Shown here: positions 33,825 to 41,680 of the stretch, in pieces
Layout: each line of letters starts with the position of its first letter
Numbering within the stretch: the first letter of the stretch is position 1
NCBI GenBank assembly: GCA_964604675.1
Contig: CAZSAT010000050.1
Span: 1-46,597 of the forward strand
Length of the DNA stretch: 46,597 nucleotides
Direction of reading: 5' to 3'
From: CAZSAT01 sp964604675
Lineage (GTDB): Bacteria > Myxococcota_A > UBA796 > CAJQPC01
Made by a program: the position numbers and the translations under genes
The notes under the pieces: model-generated
Told to the model about the DNA's origin: nothing
Database searches by the model: none
Seen by the model: only the letters and a program-made list of their open reading frames with translations

Positions 33825-35286
33825 TCAACGCGGCGGAGAGGCACGGCGCTCCGCGGTGCGGCGTAGCTCGTCGGGACAACGGGGAAGCACCACCTCGAAG
33901 GTGGCCCCCACGGGTTCGTTGGCGATGCAGCGGATGGTGCCGTCGTGCCCTTCCACCAGGGCACGTGCCACGTACAGGCCGATGCCCGTGCCTCCCCGCT
34001 GGGTCTTCGCGGCGTGCACGCCACGCTCGAAGATCCGCTCACGGGCCCGCTGGGGGACGCCGGGGCCCTGGTCGCTCACCCGCAACCGCGCCGCGCCGTC
34101 CAGCGCGTCGAGCGCGACCGTCACCGTTCCGCCGGGTGGCGAGAACTTCAAGCCATTGGCCAGCAGGTTGGAGAGGACCTGGTGCAAGCGGCGTCCGTCG
34201 GCGACCACGTGCATGGCTTCCCTGACCGTCACCAGCTCGAGCCGCACGCCACAGAAGTCGAAGACGGGTCGATCCATGCGGATCGAGTCGGCGACAAGCG
34301 CGCCAAGTTCGATGCGCCGACGATCGAGCTCGAGCGCGCCCGAGGCGGCATGCCGTGCGTCCAGGAGGTCGTCCACCAGCTCCAACAGCCGCTCGGCGTT
34401 GCGTCCGGCGACGCCCAGCAGGTCGATCGGTGCGCCGCTGGTCATGCGGGCCGGGGTGAGCGCGAGCTCCAGCGCGCTGCGCACCGCGGTCATCGGCGTG
34501 CGCAGCTCGTGCTGCACGTCCTGGAGAAACGCTTCCTTGAGGGCCTCGAGCTTCCGCGCTGCGGTGACGTCGACGGCGGTCAACGCGAACCCCGCCGCAC
34601 CGGACACGGCGTCGATCATCGGGTGGGCGGAGAGCGCGTGCAGCGCGGGGCCGGCCTGGGTCTCGGTGGGCACCTCCCGCTCCCAGGCGCCACCCGCGGC
34701 GAGGGTCTGCAGGAGCGCGTCCGCGTCCTCGCTGCGCGCGCAGAGGCTGTGGATGCTGAACCGAAGCCCAAAGGTCTCGGTCGCCGCGCTGTTCTGGCTC
34801 AAGGTGTGCCCGTCGAGGCCGTGGGTGCTGATGCTGACGCGCGCGTAGCGAGCCGCCTCGGCCCCAGCGCAGGACGTCCGGGTCGACCGTGACGTCCTCG
34901 TCGAGGGGCGTGCCTTCGACGAGCAGGAGCGTGCGCCCGTCCGCCAGCTCCCAGCCGCCCACCTGGAGACGGAGTCGGGTGGGGACGCCGAGCGGGTACA
35001 GCGTGCGCTCCGAGCTGAGCCGTCGACCTTCCAACACCCTGTCCCGGGCCTGCCGCAGCACCCGGCGCGCGGTCTCGGTGTTGCCCGGGTCCCGTGCGAG
35101 CAGCTCGGAAAGGGAAGGTGCTCGCCACACCACCAGCGCGGCGCGGTTGGCCCAGACGATGCGACCCGCGTCGGGGTCCGTGATCCAGACCGCGCGCGCC
35201 AGTCGATCGAGCGCTGCCAGAGCGGGATCGGAGGGGTCTGGGAGTGCGATGGCGGGCGCGGTGTCGGGCACATTGCATCGTTGCAC
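33825..35286 (-). pseudogene. PAS sensor histidine kinase interrupted by a +1 frameshift
   Basis: Two reading frames must be joined to give one kinase. From GTG 35286 the first frame encodes a PAS domain (LARAVWITDPDAGRIVWANR) and runs through VDPDVLRW. The rest lies in a second frame from AEAARYARVSISTHG onward, with the H-box (QDVQHELRTPMTAV), N-box (HQVLSNLLANGLKFSPPGG), DQGPGVP and GGTGIGLYVAR. Dropping one C from the CCCC run at 34862-34865 joins them as DVLRWAEAARYARV and gives about 486 aa. All catalytic boxes are intact, so a sequencing or assembly homopolymer error is as likely as real decay. TAGCCT lies 8 bases upstream of GTG 35286, supporting that start. Confidence 0.85.
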
Positions 35287-35294
35287 GAAAACGC

Positions 35295-35304
35295 AGGCTA
35301 CTCT
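35295..35304. promoter_or_regulatory. Overlapping divergent -10 elements, histidine kinase / metallophosphoesterase
   Basis: AGGCTACTCT contains minus-strand TAGCCT (35295-35300, 8 bases before GTG 35286) and plus-strand TACTCT (35299-35304, 7 bases before ATG 35312), sharing the central TA. The gap between start codons is 25 bases, and neither start has a Shine-Dalgarno sequence. Confidence 0.45.
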
Positions 35305-35311
35305 CTACCCG

Positions 35312-36364
35312 ATGCCCGTCCTGTCCTGGTCTCGTGAGCCACCCCGCCGTGAAGTGGCCCGGCTGGACCCGGACACGCTCATCTACGTGGTCAGCGACCT
35401 GCACCTTGGCGATGGCACCGAGCACGACATCTTCCTGCTGAAGGACCGCTACCTGGTCGATCTGATCGACCAGGTCGAGGCGGAGGGCGCCACGCTCGTG
35501 ATCGCCGGCGATGCGATCGACTTCTCGCAGGCCATGTCGTTCACGCGGGTTCTCCGCGCCCACGGTCCGCTGCTTCGTCGGCTCAGCGAGCTCGCCGACA
35601 AGGGCCGCATGATCTACGTGGTCGGAAACCACGATCTGGACCTTCGCCTCTACGAATACCTGCTCCGTTTCCCGGTGGTCTCGGCCGTGGAGGTCGGCGA
35701 CGAGATGCTGATCGTACACGGCTACGAGTACGACGAGCTGCTGGGGCCGGACCTGCGGGCCAGCGAGCTGAACACCCGGGTCCACCACCTCGTGGAGCGT
35801 GCGCTCGGCACCTGGATCCGTCCGCCCCTGGCGCACTTCTACACCGGCTGGAACCGCTTCATGTACTGGGGCTTCCACAAGGTGTACCTGGCGCTCTGGG
35901 TCGCTGGAAGGGCGCTGCTAGCGGTGGGCCGCCCGGAGCTCTGGCGCGTGATGGAACAGATCCTCGGGTACTGGATGGGCAACGAGCTCGGAGATCCCGG
36001 TCGACTCGCTCGTCGCGCCGTGGACGCGGCCTCGCAGGGCCGGCACAAGGTCCTGGTGAGCGGCCACAGCCACCTGCCAGGGGTGGTGGAGCTGGGTGAC
36101 GGACGCGCCTATGTGAACACCGGATCCTGGACCTTCCGGTCAGCCACCTGCTTGCGCTGGGAGCGCGATGGCGGTCCGGTGCTGACCGACCGCCTGAGTG
36201 GCAAGCGCTACGATGACCGCCTGTACCGGCCCATCCTGGAGGGCGCCCTGGATCACGTCAGCTTCCTGGACTGGTGGGCCGATCACTACATGGGTGGCTT
36301 CCGGTTCCGCTGTGGCGAGGAACGTCACCGCCAGCCGCCCCCCTTCGTCCCGGAGCCCTCGTGA
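35312..36364 (+). CDS. Calcineurin-like metallophosphoesterase
   Basis: A 350-aa dinuclear metal phosphoesterase. The ordered motifs are DLHLGDG (after IYVVSD), GDAIDF, GNHD (VVGNHDLDL) and the late GHSH (VSGHSHLPGVV), covering all metal ligands. The middle section (FYTGWNRFMYWGFHKVYLAL) is hydrophobic and aromatic and may touch the membrane, as in LpxH/UDP-diacylglucosamine hydrolase-like relatives; the substrate is not identified. The C-terminus is ordinary. ATG 35312 has no Shine-Dalgarno sequence and sits 7 bases after TACTCT. Its stop overlaps the next start as GTGA. Confidence 0.9.
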   Translation: MPVLSWSREPPRREVARLDPDTLIYVVSDLHLGDGTEHDIFLLKDRYLVDLIDQVEAEGATLVIAGDAIDFSQAMSFTRVLRAHGPLLRRLSELADKGRMIYVVGNHDLDLRLYEYLLRFPVVSAVEVGDEMLIVHGYEYDELLGPDLRASELNTRVHHLVERALGTWIRPPLAHFYTGWNRFMYWGFHKVYLALWVAGRALLAVGRPELWRVMEQILGYWMGNELGDPGRLARRAVDAASQGRHKVLVSGHSHLPGVVELGDGRAYVNTGSWTFRSATCLRWERDGGPVLTDRLSGKRYDDRLYRPILEGALDHVSFLDWWADHYMGGFRFRCGEERHRQPPPFVPEPS

Positions 36365-37185
36365 CCACGCTGCTGATGTCGATGGCCCTCGCGGGCGACG
36401 TGTTCGACCCGCGCAGCCTCGACGCGGACCAGCTCGCGACCATGCTGTGCAGCTCCAAGGTCGACGAAGCCGAGCGCTCCGGCAACCCTGACGCGGTCGT
36501 CGGCGAGTGGGAAGCCTGCTTGGCGTCCTTCGAGGCCGACGGCTTGGAGTCCGAAGCGGCCTGGGCCAGCGCCATGCTGGCCGTTGCGAAGATGGAGCGA
36601 GACTTCGCTTCGGTCAAGGACAGCGACCCGCTGAAGTACAGCCACGTCGTGCTCTGGACCGTTGCGCGCTACCCGTCGGTGGCCTGGCCAGACGAGCTCG
36701 TGCAGTTCCACTGGCGCCGGATCATGGCGGACAACGAGAGCCGGAAGTGGCTGCTCAGCGTGCGGTCGGTGGCCGTTCGGTGGATCACGACCGGCGACCT
36801 GAGCGAGGAGCAGGCGACGTCGCTCGCGGCACAGGTCGACCGCTACATCGGGGAAGCCGGCTTCAGCGCGCGATCGGACTACACCCGTGCCGACGAGGCC
36901 GACGTGTTCGTGATGCTGAAGGCCACGAAGGGCGAGGGTGCTGCAGCGCAGCAGGCCGGTTCGATGGGCGCGCTCTACACGGGTCAGATCACGATCGAGG
37001 CGTCGAGCGTGAAGTTCAAGAGCCGTGACGACAAGCGGGTCGGCCCGCTGAGGGCCTCGGGCAATGGCGAGGGCCTCGATCTCTCGAGCGCGCAGACCGA
37101 GGCGATCGAGCCCGCCGCCGTGGCCTTTGCGTCGGTGTTCCTGCGCGCCGTGGTGAACGAGGTGTTCGTCCACTACCGGCCTTGA
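36361..37185 (+). CDS. Exported protein of unknown function
   Basis: A 274-aa protein that I do not recognise. GTG 36361 overlaps the preceding stop (GTGA) and gives the signal-like N-terminus MTTLLMSMALAGD, short and without a basic residue. The body is mostly helical (SEAAWASAMLAVAKMERDFA; EQATSLAAQVDRYIGEAGF). The C-terminal ~60 residues are more strand-like (GQITIEASSVKFKSRDDKRV), then helical (AVAFASVFLRAVVNEVFVHY). Coupled translation with the metallophosphoesterase suggests a shared process in the envelope. Confidence 0.7.
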   Translation: MTTLLMSMALAGDVFDPRSLDADQLATMLCSSKVDEAERSGNPDAVVGEWEACLASFEADGLESEAAWASAMLAVAKMERDFASVKDSDPLKYSHVVLWTVARYPSVAWPDELVQFHWRRIMADNESRKWLLSVRSVAVRWITTGDLSEEQATSLAAQVDRYIGEAGFSARSDYTRADEADVFVMLKATKGEGAAAQQAGSMGALYTGQITIEASSVKFKSRDDKRVGPLRASGNGEGLDLSSAQTEAIEPAAVAFASVFLRAVVNEVFVHYRP

Positions 37186-37251
37186 TCCCTGTCGACGGCC
37201 CATCCTCTCCTTCGGCCTCCCGCCCGCTCGCCGCTCGCCGCCCTGGAGCGG

Positions 37252-37257
37252 TTAGGT
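37252..37257 (+). promoter_or_regulatory. Putative -10 element (TTAGGT) of mtnA with a leader hairpin
   Basis: TTAGGT lies 34 bases before ATG 37292. The leader holds a 6-base-pair hairpin (GCTGGC-CTCGC-GCCAGC, 37259-37275) and then a GGGAG ribosome site. The 106-base gap is too short for a full SAM riboswitch, and no such fold was recognised. Confidence 0.25.
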
Positions 37258-37291
37258 CGCTGGCCTCGCGCCAGCACACATGGGAGCACCG

Positions 37292-38359
37292 ATGAACGTC
37301 GAAGGCCGCCACTTCCGCACCGTCTGGATGGACGGACCGACGGTCCGCATGATCAACCAGCCGCTCTTGCCCCACGGCTTCGAGATCGTGGACCTGCCCA
37401 CCTTCCGCCACACGGGCGAAGCCATCCGCACGATGATCGTGCGTGGGGCCGGAGCCATCGGCGGCACGGCCGGGTACGCGGTGGCGCAGGCGGCGCTCTC
37501 CGCGCCCGACCGCGGCTTCCACGCGCACCTGGCCGAGGCGGTCGACTTCATCGAGCACACCCGCCCGACGGCCCAGAACCTGTTCTACGCCACGAAGCGG
37601 GTGCTGCGCGCCATCGAGGCCCAGGGCGACGACCTCGCCGCGGCGCGCCAGGCGGCTGTGGCCGAGGCGCTGGCCATCGCCGACGACGATGCCGCGTGCT
37701 GCGAAGCCATCGGCAAGCACGGCGCGGAGCTCGTGCCCAAGGGCGCTCGGATCTCCACGCACTGCAACGCCGGCTGGCTCGCGTTCGTGGACTGGGGCAG
37801 CGCCCTGTCGCCCGTGTACATGGCGCAACGGCAGGGCAAGGAGCCCTTCGTGTGGGTCGACGAGACCCGGCCGCGCAGCCAGGGTGCTCGACTCACTGCG
37901 TGGGAGCTCGCCCAGGAGGGCGTGTCCCACGCGGTCATCGCCGACAACGCCACCGGCCACTACATGCAGCGGGGTGACATCGACATGGTCATCGTCGGCA
38001 GCGACCGCATCGCCGCCAACGGCGACGTCGCCAACAAGATCGGCACCTACTCCTCCGCGGTGGTCGCTCAGCGGAACGGCATCCCGTTCTACGTGGCGGC
38101 GCCCACCACCACCATCGATCCCGACTGCCCCTCGGGCGGCGACATCCCGATCGAGGAGCGCAGCGGCGACGAGGTCCGCTGGACCTGGGGCTGGTCCGAG
38201 GACGGGGAGTTCACCAAGGTCAGGACCACGCCCGACGTGTCCACGGCGCGCAACCCCGCGTTCGACGTGACGCCGGCCGAGCTGGTGGCCGGCATCATCA
38301 CGGAGAAGGGGGTGGTTCCTGCCACGCCCGAAGGCATGGCGAGCGTCTGGCGCCGCTGA
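37292..38359 (+). CDS. mtnA: S-methyl-5-thioribose-1-phosphate isomerase MtnA
   Basis: A 355-aa enzyme of the methionine salvage pathway that converts methylthioribose-1-phosphate to the ribulose form. Catalytic Cys158 (STHCNAGWLA) and Asp238 (VGSDRIAANGDVANKIGTY) are present, and the phosphate-binding RGAGAIGGTAGYAVA corresponds to the family's RGAPAIG motif, with Gly in place of Pro. It could be confused with the eIF2B-alpha-like ribose-1,5-bisphosphate isomerases, but the Cys/Asp context fits MtnA. ATG 37292 follows GGGAGCACC; an ATG 12 bases upstream overlaps that site. No other salvage gene is nearby. It converges with pepA. Confidence 0.93.
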   Translation: MNVEGRHFRTVWMDGPTVRMINQPLLPHGFEIVDLPTFRHTGEAIRTMIVRGAGAIGGTAGYAVAQAALSAPDRGFHAHLAEAVDFIEHTRPTAQNLFYATKRVLRAIEAQGDDLAAARQAAVAEALAIADDDAACCEAIGKHGAELVPKGARISTHCNAGWLAFVDWGSALSPVYMAQRQGKEPFVWVDETRPRSQGARLTAWELAQEGVSHAVIADNATGHYMQRGDIDMVIVGSDRIAANGDVANKIGTYSSAVVAQRNGIPFYVAAPTTTIDPDCPSGGDIPIEERSGDEVRWTWGWSEDGEFTKVRTTPDVSTARNPAFDVTPAELVAGIITEKGVVPATPEGMASVWRR

Positions 38360-38378
38360 GCAGGCGCCGGGCGCCGGC

Positions 38379-39806
38379 TTACCAGGCCTCGAGCCAGCGC
38401 AGCAGGGTTCGAACCGGCTGACCCGTCGCCCCCTTGCAGAGGTGGCGCTCGGGGCTGTCGAGGAACGCGGGACCGGCGATGTCGAGGTGGGCCCACTTGG
38501 GTCCGTCGACGAACTCCTGCAGGAAGAGCGCGGCGGTGATGCTGCCGCCCCAACGGTCGCCGATGTTCTTGATGCCGGCCCACTCGGCCTTGAGCTTGGA
38601 CTTGTAGAGCGGCTCCAAGGGCATGCGCCAGAAGCCTTCGCCGGCCCCTTCGGCCGCCTCCATGAGGCCACCAGCCAGCACCTCGTCGTCGCTGTAGAGC
38701 GCTGTGTAGTGCTCGCCGAGCGCCACGACGGCGGCGCCGGTCAGGGTGGCGAGGTCGATGACGTGCGTGGCGCCGGTCTGGCTCGCGTAGCTCAAGCAGT
38801 CAGCGAGCAGCAGGCGGCCTTCCGCGTCGGTGTTGTGGATCTCGACGGTCTTGCCGTTGTGCATCGTGAGCACGTCGCCGAGCTTGTAGCAGTTCGCGCT
38901 GACCATGTTCTCGGCGGCGGCGAAGATGCCATCCACGCGCACGGCGGGCTTCAGCGCGTTCAGCGCGCTCATCGCACCGATGACCGCACCTGCGCCTCCC
39001 ATGTCGCAGCGCATGGTCTGCATGCCACCGGACGGCTTGATGCTCAGGCCGCCTGCGTCGAAGGTCACACCCTTGCCGACCAGGGCCACGTGGCCGCGCA
39101 CCTCGCCTTCCGGCTCGTAGCGCATGTGGACGAAGCGGGGCTTGCGGTGGCTGCCTTGCCCGACGGCCGTGATGCCGCCCATGCCTTCGGCGCGGATGCG
39201 GTCTTCGTCCCAGATCTCCACGGTGAGCTGACCGCCGGCCAGGTCCGCGGCCGCCTGCGCCAGGGTCTGCGGGTACACGACGTCTGCGGTCTCGTTGACC
39301 AGGTTCCTGGCCAGGGTCTGGCCGGCCGCGTGCGCGCGGCCGCGCGCCACGGCGCCTTCCTCGGCGCCCGCGAGCGCCACCTCGGACAGCGAGCGCTTCC
39401 GCTCGTCTTCAGGCTTGTAGCGGTCGAAGCGGTAGTTGCCTGCCCAGGCACCCTCGACCACGGCACACGTGGCCTCGGACGAGCCCGCGTCCAGGTTCAG
39501 CACCATGCGACTGCCGCCCTTGTCGCGCGCGAAGCTCGCGGCCAGGCCGGCCGCGACGCGGAGGTCGTTGGTGTCGCCCTTGCCGGTGCCCACGATGACG
39601 ATCCAACGCGCGGGCACCGCGCCCAGCGACGGCAGGGACAGCGTGCTGCCCAGCGAGCCCTTGAACTCCTCGGCCTCGAGGTGGTCGACGAGCCCGGGGA
39701 GCGCCTGGGACACGGCCTCGGGGAGCGCGCGCGGTGCCGCTTCCCCGACGCCGATCGCCAGGACGTCGGCGGGCTGGAGGAGCTGACGGGTGGTCTCGAA
39801 ACGCAT
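38379..39806 (-). CDS. pepA: Leucyl aminopeptidase (M17, PepA)
   Basis: A 475-aa cytosolic aminopeptidase that removes N-terminal residues using two metal ions. The diagnostic M17 signature NTDAEGRLLLADCLSYA is present, as are the first metal Lys/Asp region (VGKGVTFDAGGLSIKPS) and MRCDMGGAGAV. The length is typical (about 480-500). ATG 39806 follows CTTCCGGAGATTCC. It begins 26 bases after the pseudokinase on the same strand, so the two are probably cotranscribed. Confidence 0.95.
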   Translation of the reverse strand: MRFETTRQLLQPADVLAIGVGEAAPRALPEAVSQALPGLVDHLEAEEFKGSLGSTLSLPSLGAVPARWIVIVGTGKGDTNDLRVAAGLAASFARDKGGSRMVLNLDAGSSEATCAVVEGAWAGNYRFDRYKPEDERKRSLSEVALAGAEEGAVARGRAHAAGQTLARNLVNETADVVYPQTLAQAAADLAGGQLTVEIWDEDRIRAEGMGGITAVGQGSHRKPRFVHMRYEPEGEVRGHVALVGKGVTFDAGGLSIKPSGGMQTMRCDMGGAGAVIGAMSALNALKPAVRVDGIFAAAENMVSANCYKLGDVLTMHNGKTVEIHNTDAEGRLLLADCLSYASQTGATHVIDLATLTGAAVVALGEHYTALYSDDEVLAGGLMEAAEGAGEGFWRMPLEPLYKSKLKAEWAGIKNIGDRWGGSITAALFLQEFVDGPKWAHLDIAGPAFLDSPERHLCKGATGQPVRTLLRWLEAW

Positions 39807-39832
39807 GGAATCTCCGGAAGCGGTCTGGTCGG

Positions 39833-41617
39833 CTAGTTGAGCGTGAGCACGATCAACAGGACCACGATGAGGGCCGCCAGACCGGCCATCACGGCCAGGT
39901 ACATATCGCTCTTCACCAGCTCCACGAGCCGCTCGACGGGGCCGGGCTGGCGCCAGTCCTCCGGGTCTTCGACGCGGTCGGGGAAGGGGTCGTCGGACAC
40001 CATGGCGCCCGGTAGCGGCTGGTCCACCCAGCTCACGCTCGGAGGTGGTGCGGGGGTGGGCGCCGGCACGGGTGCGGGCGCGGGTTCGCGCAGGGGCGAA
40101 GGAGCCGGGTGGTGCACGGGTTCGGGTGCGGGCGCGAAGCCAGGCGCGGACGGCGGCGGCGCAGGCTCCGGAGGGGAGATGGGCCGCGGCAGATCGTCGA
40201 CAGCGCCAGGTGGTGTGATCGCGTCGTTGGCCTCGACGGGCGCCGGAGCGACCGGCTCGGCGGTGATGGATCCGACCTCCGTCACCGCCGTGTCGGCGGG
40301 GCGCTCCATGGGGAGGACGGCGGGCTCTTCCTGCGCCGGCGGCGGCACATAGCCGGGCGCGGCTCGCACCTGGAAGCGGGCCTCGGTGGTGGTGGGCGGG
40401 TGCCCGGAGTCGCGGATCGCGAACGCGACGCGGACCCGGTACGCGCCCGGCACCAGCTCGGCGAGCTTGAAGAGGAAGCGAAAGCGGCCCGAGGGCAGAC
40501 GATCGACCGTGTAGGCGCACGGCACGTCGCGGAGCCGCTCGTTCTTGCGTGCGTCGAAGACCGCGATGCCGCAGGAGATCTCGTCGTGCGCGTCGATCCC
40601 GACCGTGATGCCGATCGAGACGGTGAACACCACCTCCTCGCCGGTCTCGAAGGCGTCCACACCTGGCGGTCGGTTCAACAGCACCTTGCCGACGGTCTCG
40701 ATCCCCGGGCGCATCAGCGCCACCAGCTCCTCGACACGGGGGAGCAGATCCTCGGCCTTGCGGAAGCGGTAGGGCGGCGAGGGCTGTGCCTCGCGCGACA
40801 GCCCTCGGTTCAACAGGGCTGAGGCACGGTCCGCGAAGCGGCTGTGGAACCTGGGGTTGGCATCCTCGGCACCCAAGCGCTCCTCGAGGAGCTTCCTCAC
40901 CTCGACGAGATCGGTCTTGGCCAGGCCCTCCGCAGGGAGCGGCTGGGGCTTGCCACCCTCCACCGCCGTGGGGCTGGTCGCCGCCTGGTGCAGCACCAGG
41001 GACAGGCCCCACGTGTCGCTCGAGCCGTCGACCGGCCCGCCATCACGGCGTTGCTCCGGCGGCAGCCAGGCGTCGTCGATGGCGCTGAGGGCGGTGAGCT
41101 TGCCCATCGCGCCCCGCAGGGACGAGGGGACCGGATCGCAGAGGAACGCCTGCCCCCGCTCGTTGAGCAGGATGTTGGAAGGGCGCAGTCCGCCATGGGG
41201 GCCGAAGGCCTCCAGCTCACGGAGTGCGCGAAGCACCTGGGCCAGGGTCTCCAGGACCTCGGTCAGGGGCGCGCCCTGCTCCATGCGCTGCTTGAGCGTG
41301 CTCGCGTAGCGCGGTCGGACCAGGGCCGGCGTTCCGTCTGCCGTGGTGAAGCGGGCATGCAGGGGCGGCAGGAAGCTGTAGGTCCCGGTTTCGAGCAGGC
41401 GGCCGAGCTCCAGGGTGGCGTCGCGGCAGGCCTGCAGCAGCTCGAGCGGAGCTGGCGTGTCCCCTCGAAAGTCGTCGCGAGTGAGCGGGCACCGGAGCAC
41501 GTACTCCTGGTCCTCGCACCGCACGAGGTAGCTCTTGCCCCATACACCGCGTCCGAGGAGCGGGCCGACCTGGTAGCTCCGCCCCTGGGCGTCACGGACC
41601 TCATCACCGGTCTTCAT
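39833..41617 (-). CDS. Tail-anchored pseudokinase with beta-sandwich and Pro-rich linker
   Basis: A 594-aa protein with a kinase-like N-terminal domain (about residues 13-290) that lacks catalytic residues. The VAIK lysine is Arg42 (YVLRCP), HRD is H141-G-G (HGGLRPSNILL) so the catalytic Asp is missing, and DFG is D161-P-V. The metal-binding Asn148 and a glycine loop (LLGRGVWGKSYLV) remain, so nucleotide may still bind. A beta-sandwich-like part (~315-415, FTVSIGITVGIDAHDE; YRVRVAFAIRD) and a ~130-residue Pro/Ala/Glu linker follow. The protein ends in a single membrane helix (YLAVMAGLAALIVVLLIVLT), placing the fold in the cytoplasm. ATG 41617 has GGAGG upstream. pepA follows. Confidence 0.85.
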   Translation of the reverse strand: MKTGDEVRDAQGRSYQVGPLLGRGVWGKSYLVRCEDQEYVLRCPLTRDDFRGDTPAPLELLQACRDATLELGRLLETGTYSFLPPLHARFTTADGTPALVRPRYASTLKQRMEQGAPLTEVLETLAQVLRALRELEAFGPHGGLRPSNILLNERGQAFLCDPVPSSLRGAMGKLTALSAIDDAWLPPEQRRDGGPVDGSSDTWGLSLVLHQAATSPTAVEGGKPQPLPAEGLAKTDLVEVRKLLEERLGAEDANPRFHSRFADRASALLNRGLSREAQPSPPYRFRKAEDLLPRVEELVALMRPGIETVGKVLLNRPPGVDAFETGEEVVFTVSIGITVGIDAHDEISCGIAVFDARKNERLRDVPCAYTVDRLPSGRFRFLFKLAELVPGAYRVRVAFAIRDSGHPPTTTEARFQVRAAPGYVPPPAQEEPAVLPMERPADTAVTEVGSITAEPVAPAPVEANDAITPPGAVDDLPRPISPPEPAPPPSAPGFAPAPEPVHHPAPSPLREPAPAPVPAPTPAPPPSVSWVDQPLPGAMVSDDPFPDRVEDPEDWRQPGPVERLVELVKSDMYLAVMAGLAALIVVLLIVLTLN

Positions 41618-41638
41618 CGCGCCTCGGCCTCCGCTTGG

Positions 41639-41644
41639 ACCTAA
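41639..41644 (-). promoter_or_regulatory. Putative -10 element (TTAGGT) of the pseudokinase-pepA unit
   Basis: Minus-strand TTAGGT lies 21 bases before ATG 41617, with GGAGG in the leader. The same hexamer precedes mtnA. No -35 box is clear. Confidence 0.25.
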
Positions 41645-41668
41645 TGGGGGTGGGGTGCCGCGGCAAGG

Positions 41669-41674
41669 TACGCT
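41669..41674 (+). promoter_or_regulatory. Putative -10 element (TACGCT) of the GH3-like gene
   Basis: TACGCT is followed by CTGGAG and GTG 41681, six bases in all, which is leaderless spacing. The GGAG directly against the start codon is too close to act as a ribosome site. Confidence 0.35.
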
Positions 41675-41680
41675 CTGGAG

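Noticed and set aside
37186..37291. Possible SAM riboswitch ahead of mtnA
   Set aside because: The gap is 106 bases and shows only a 6-base-pair hairpin; none of the known SAM-riboswitch core elements was recognised.
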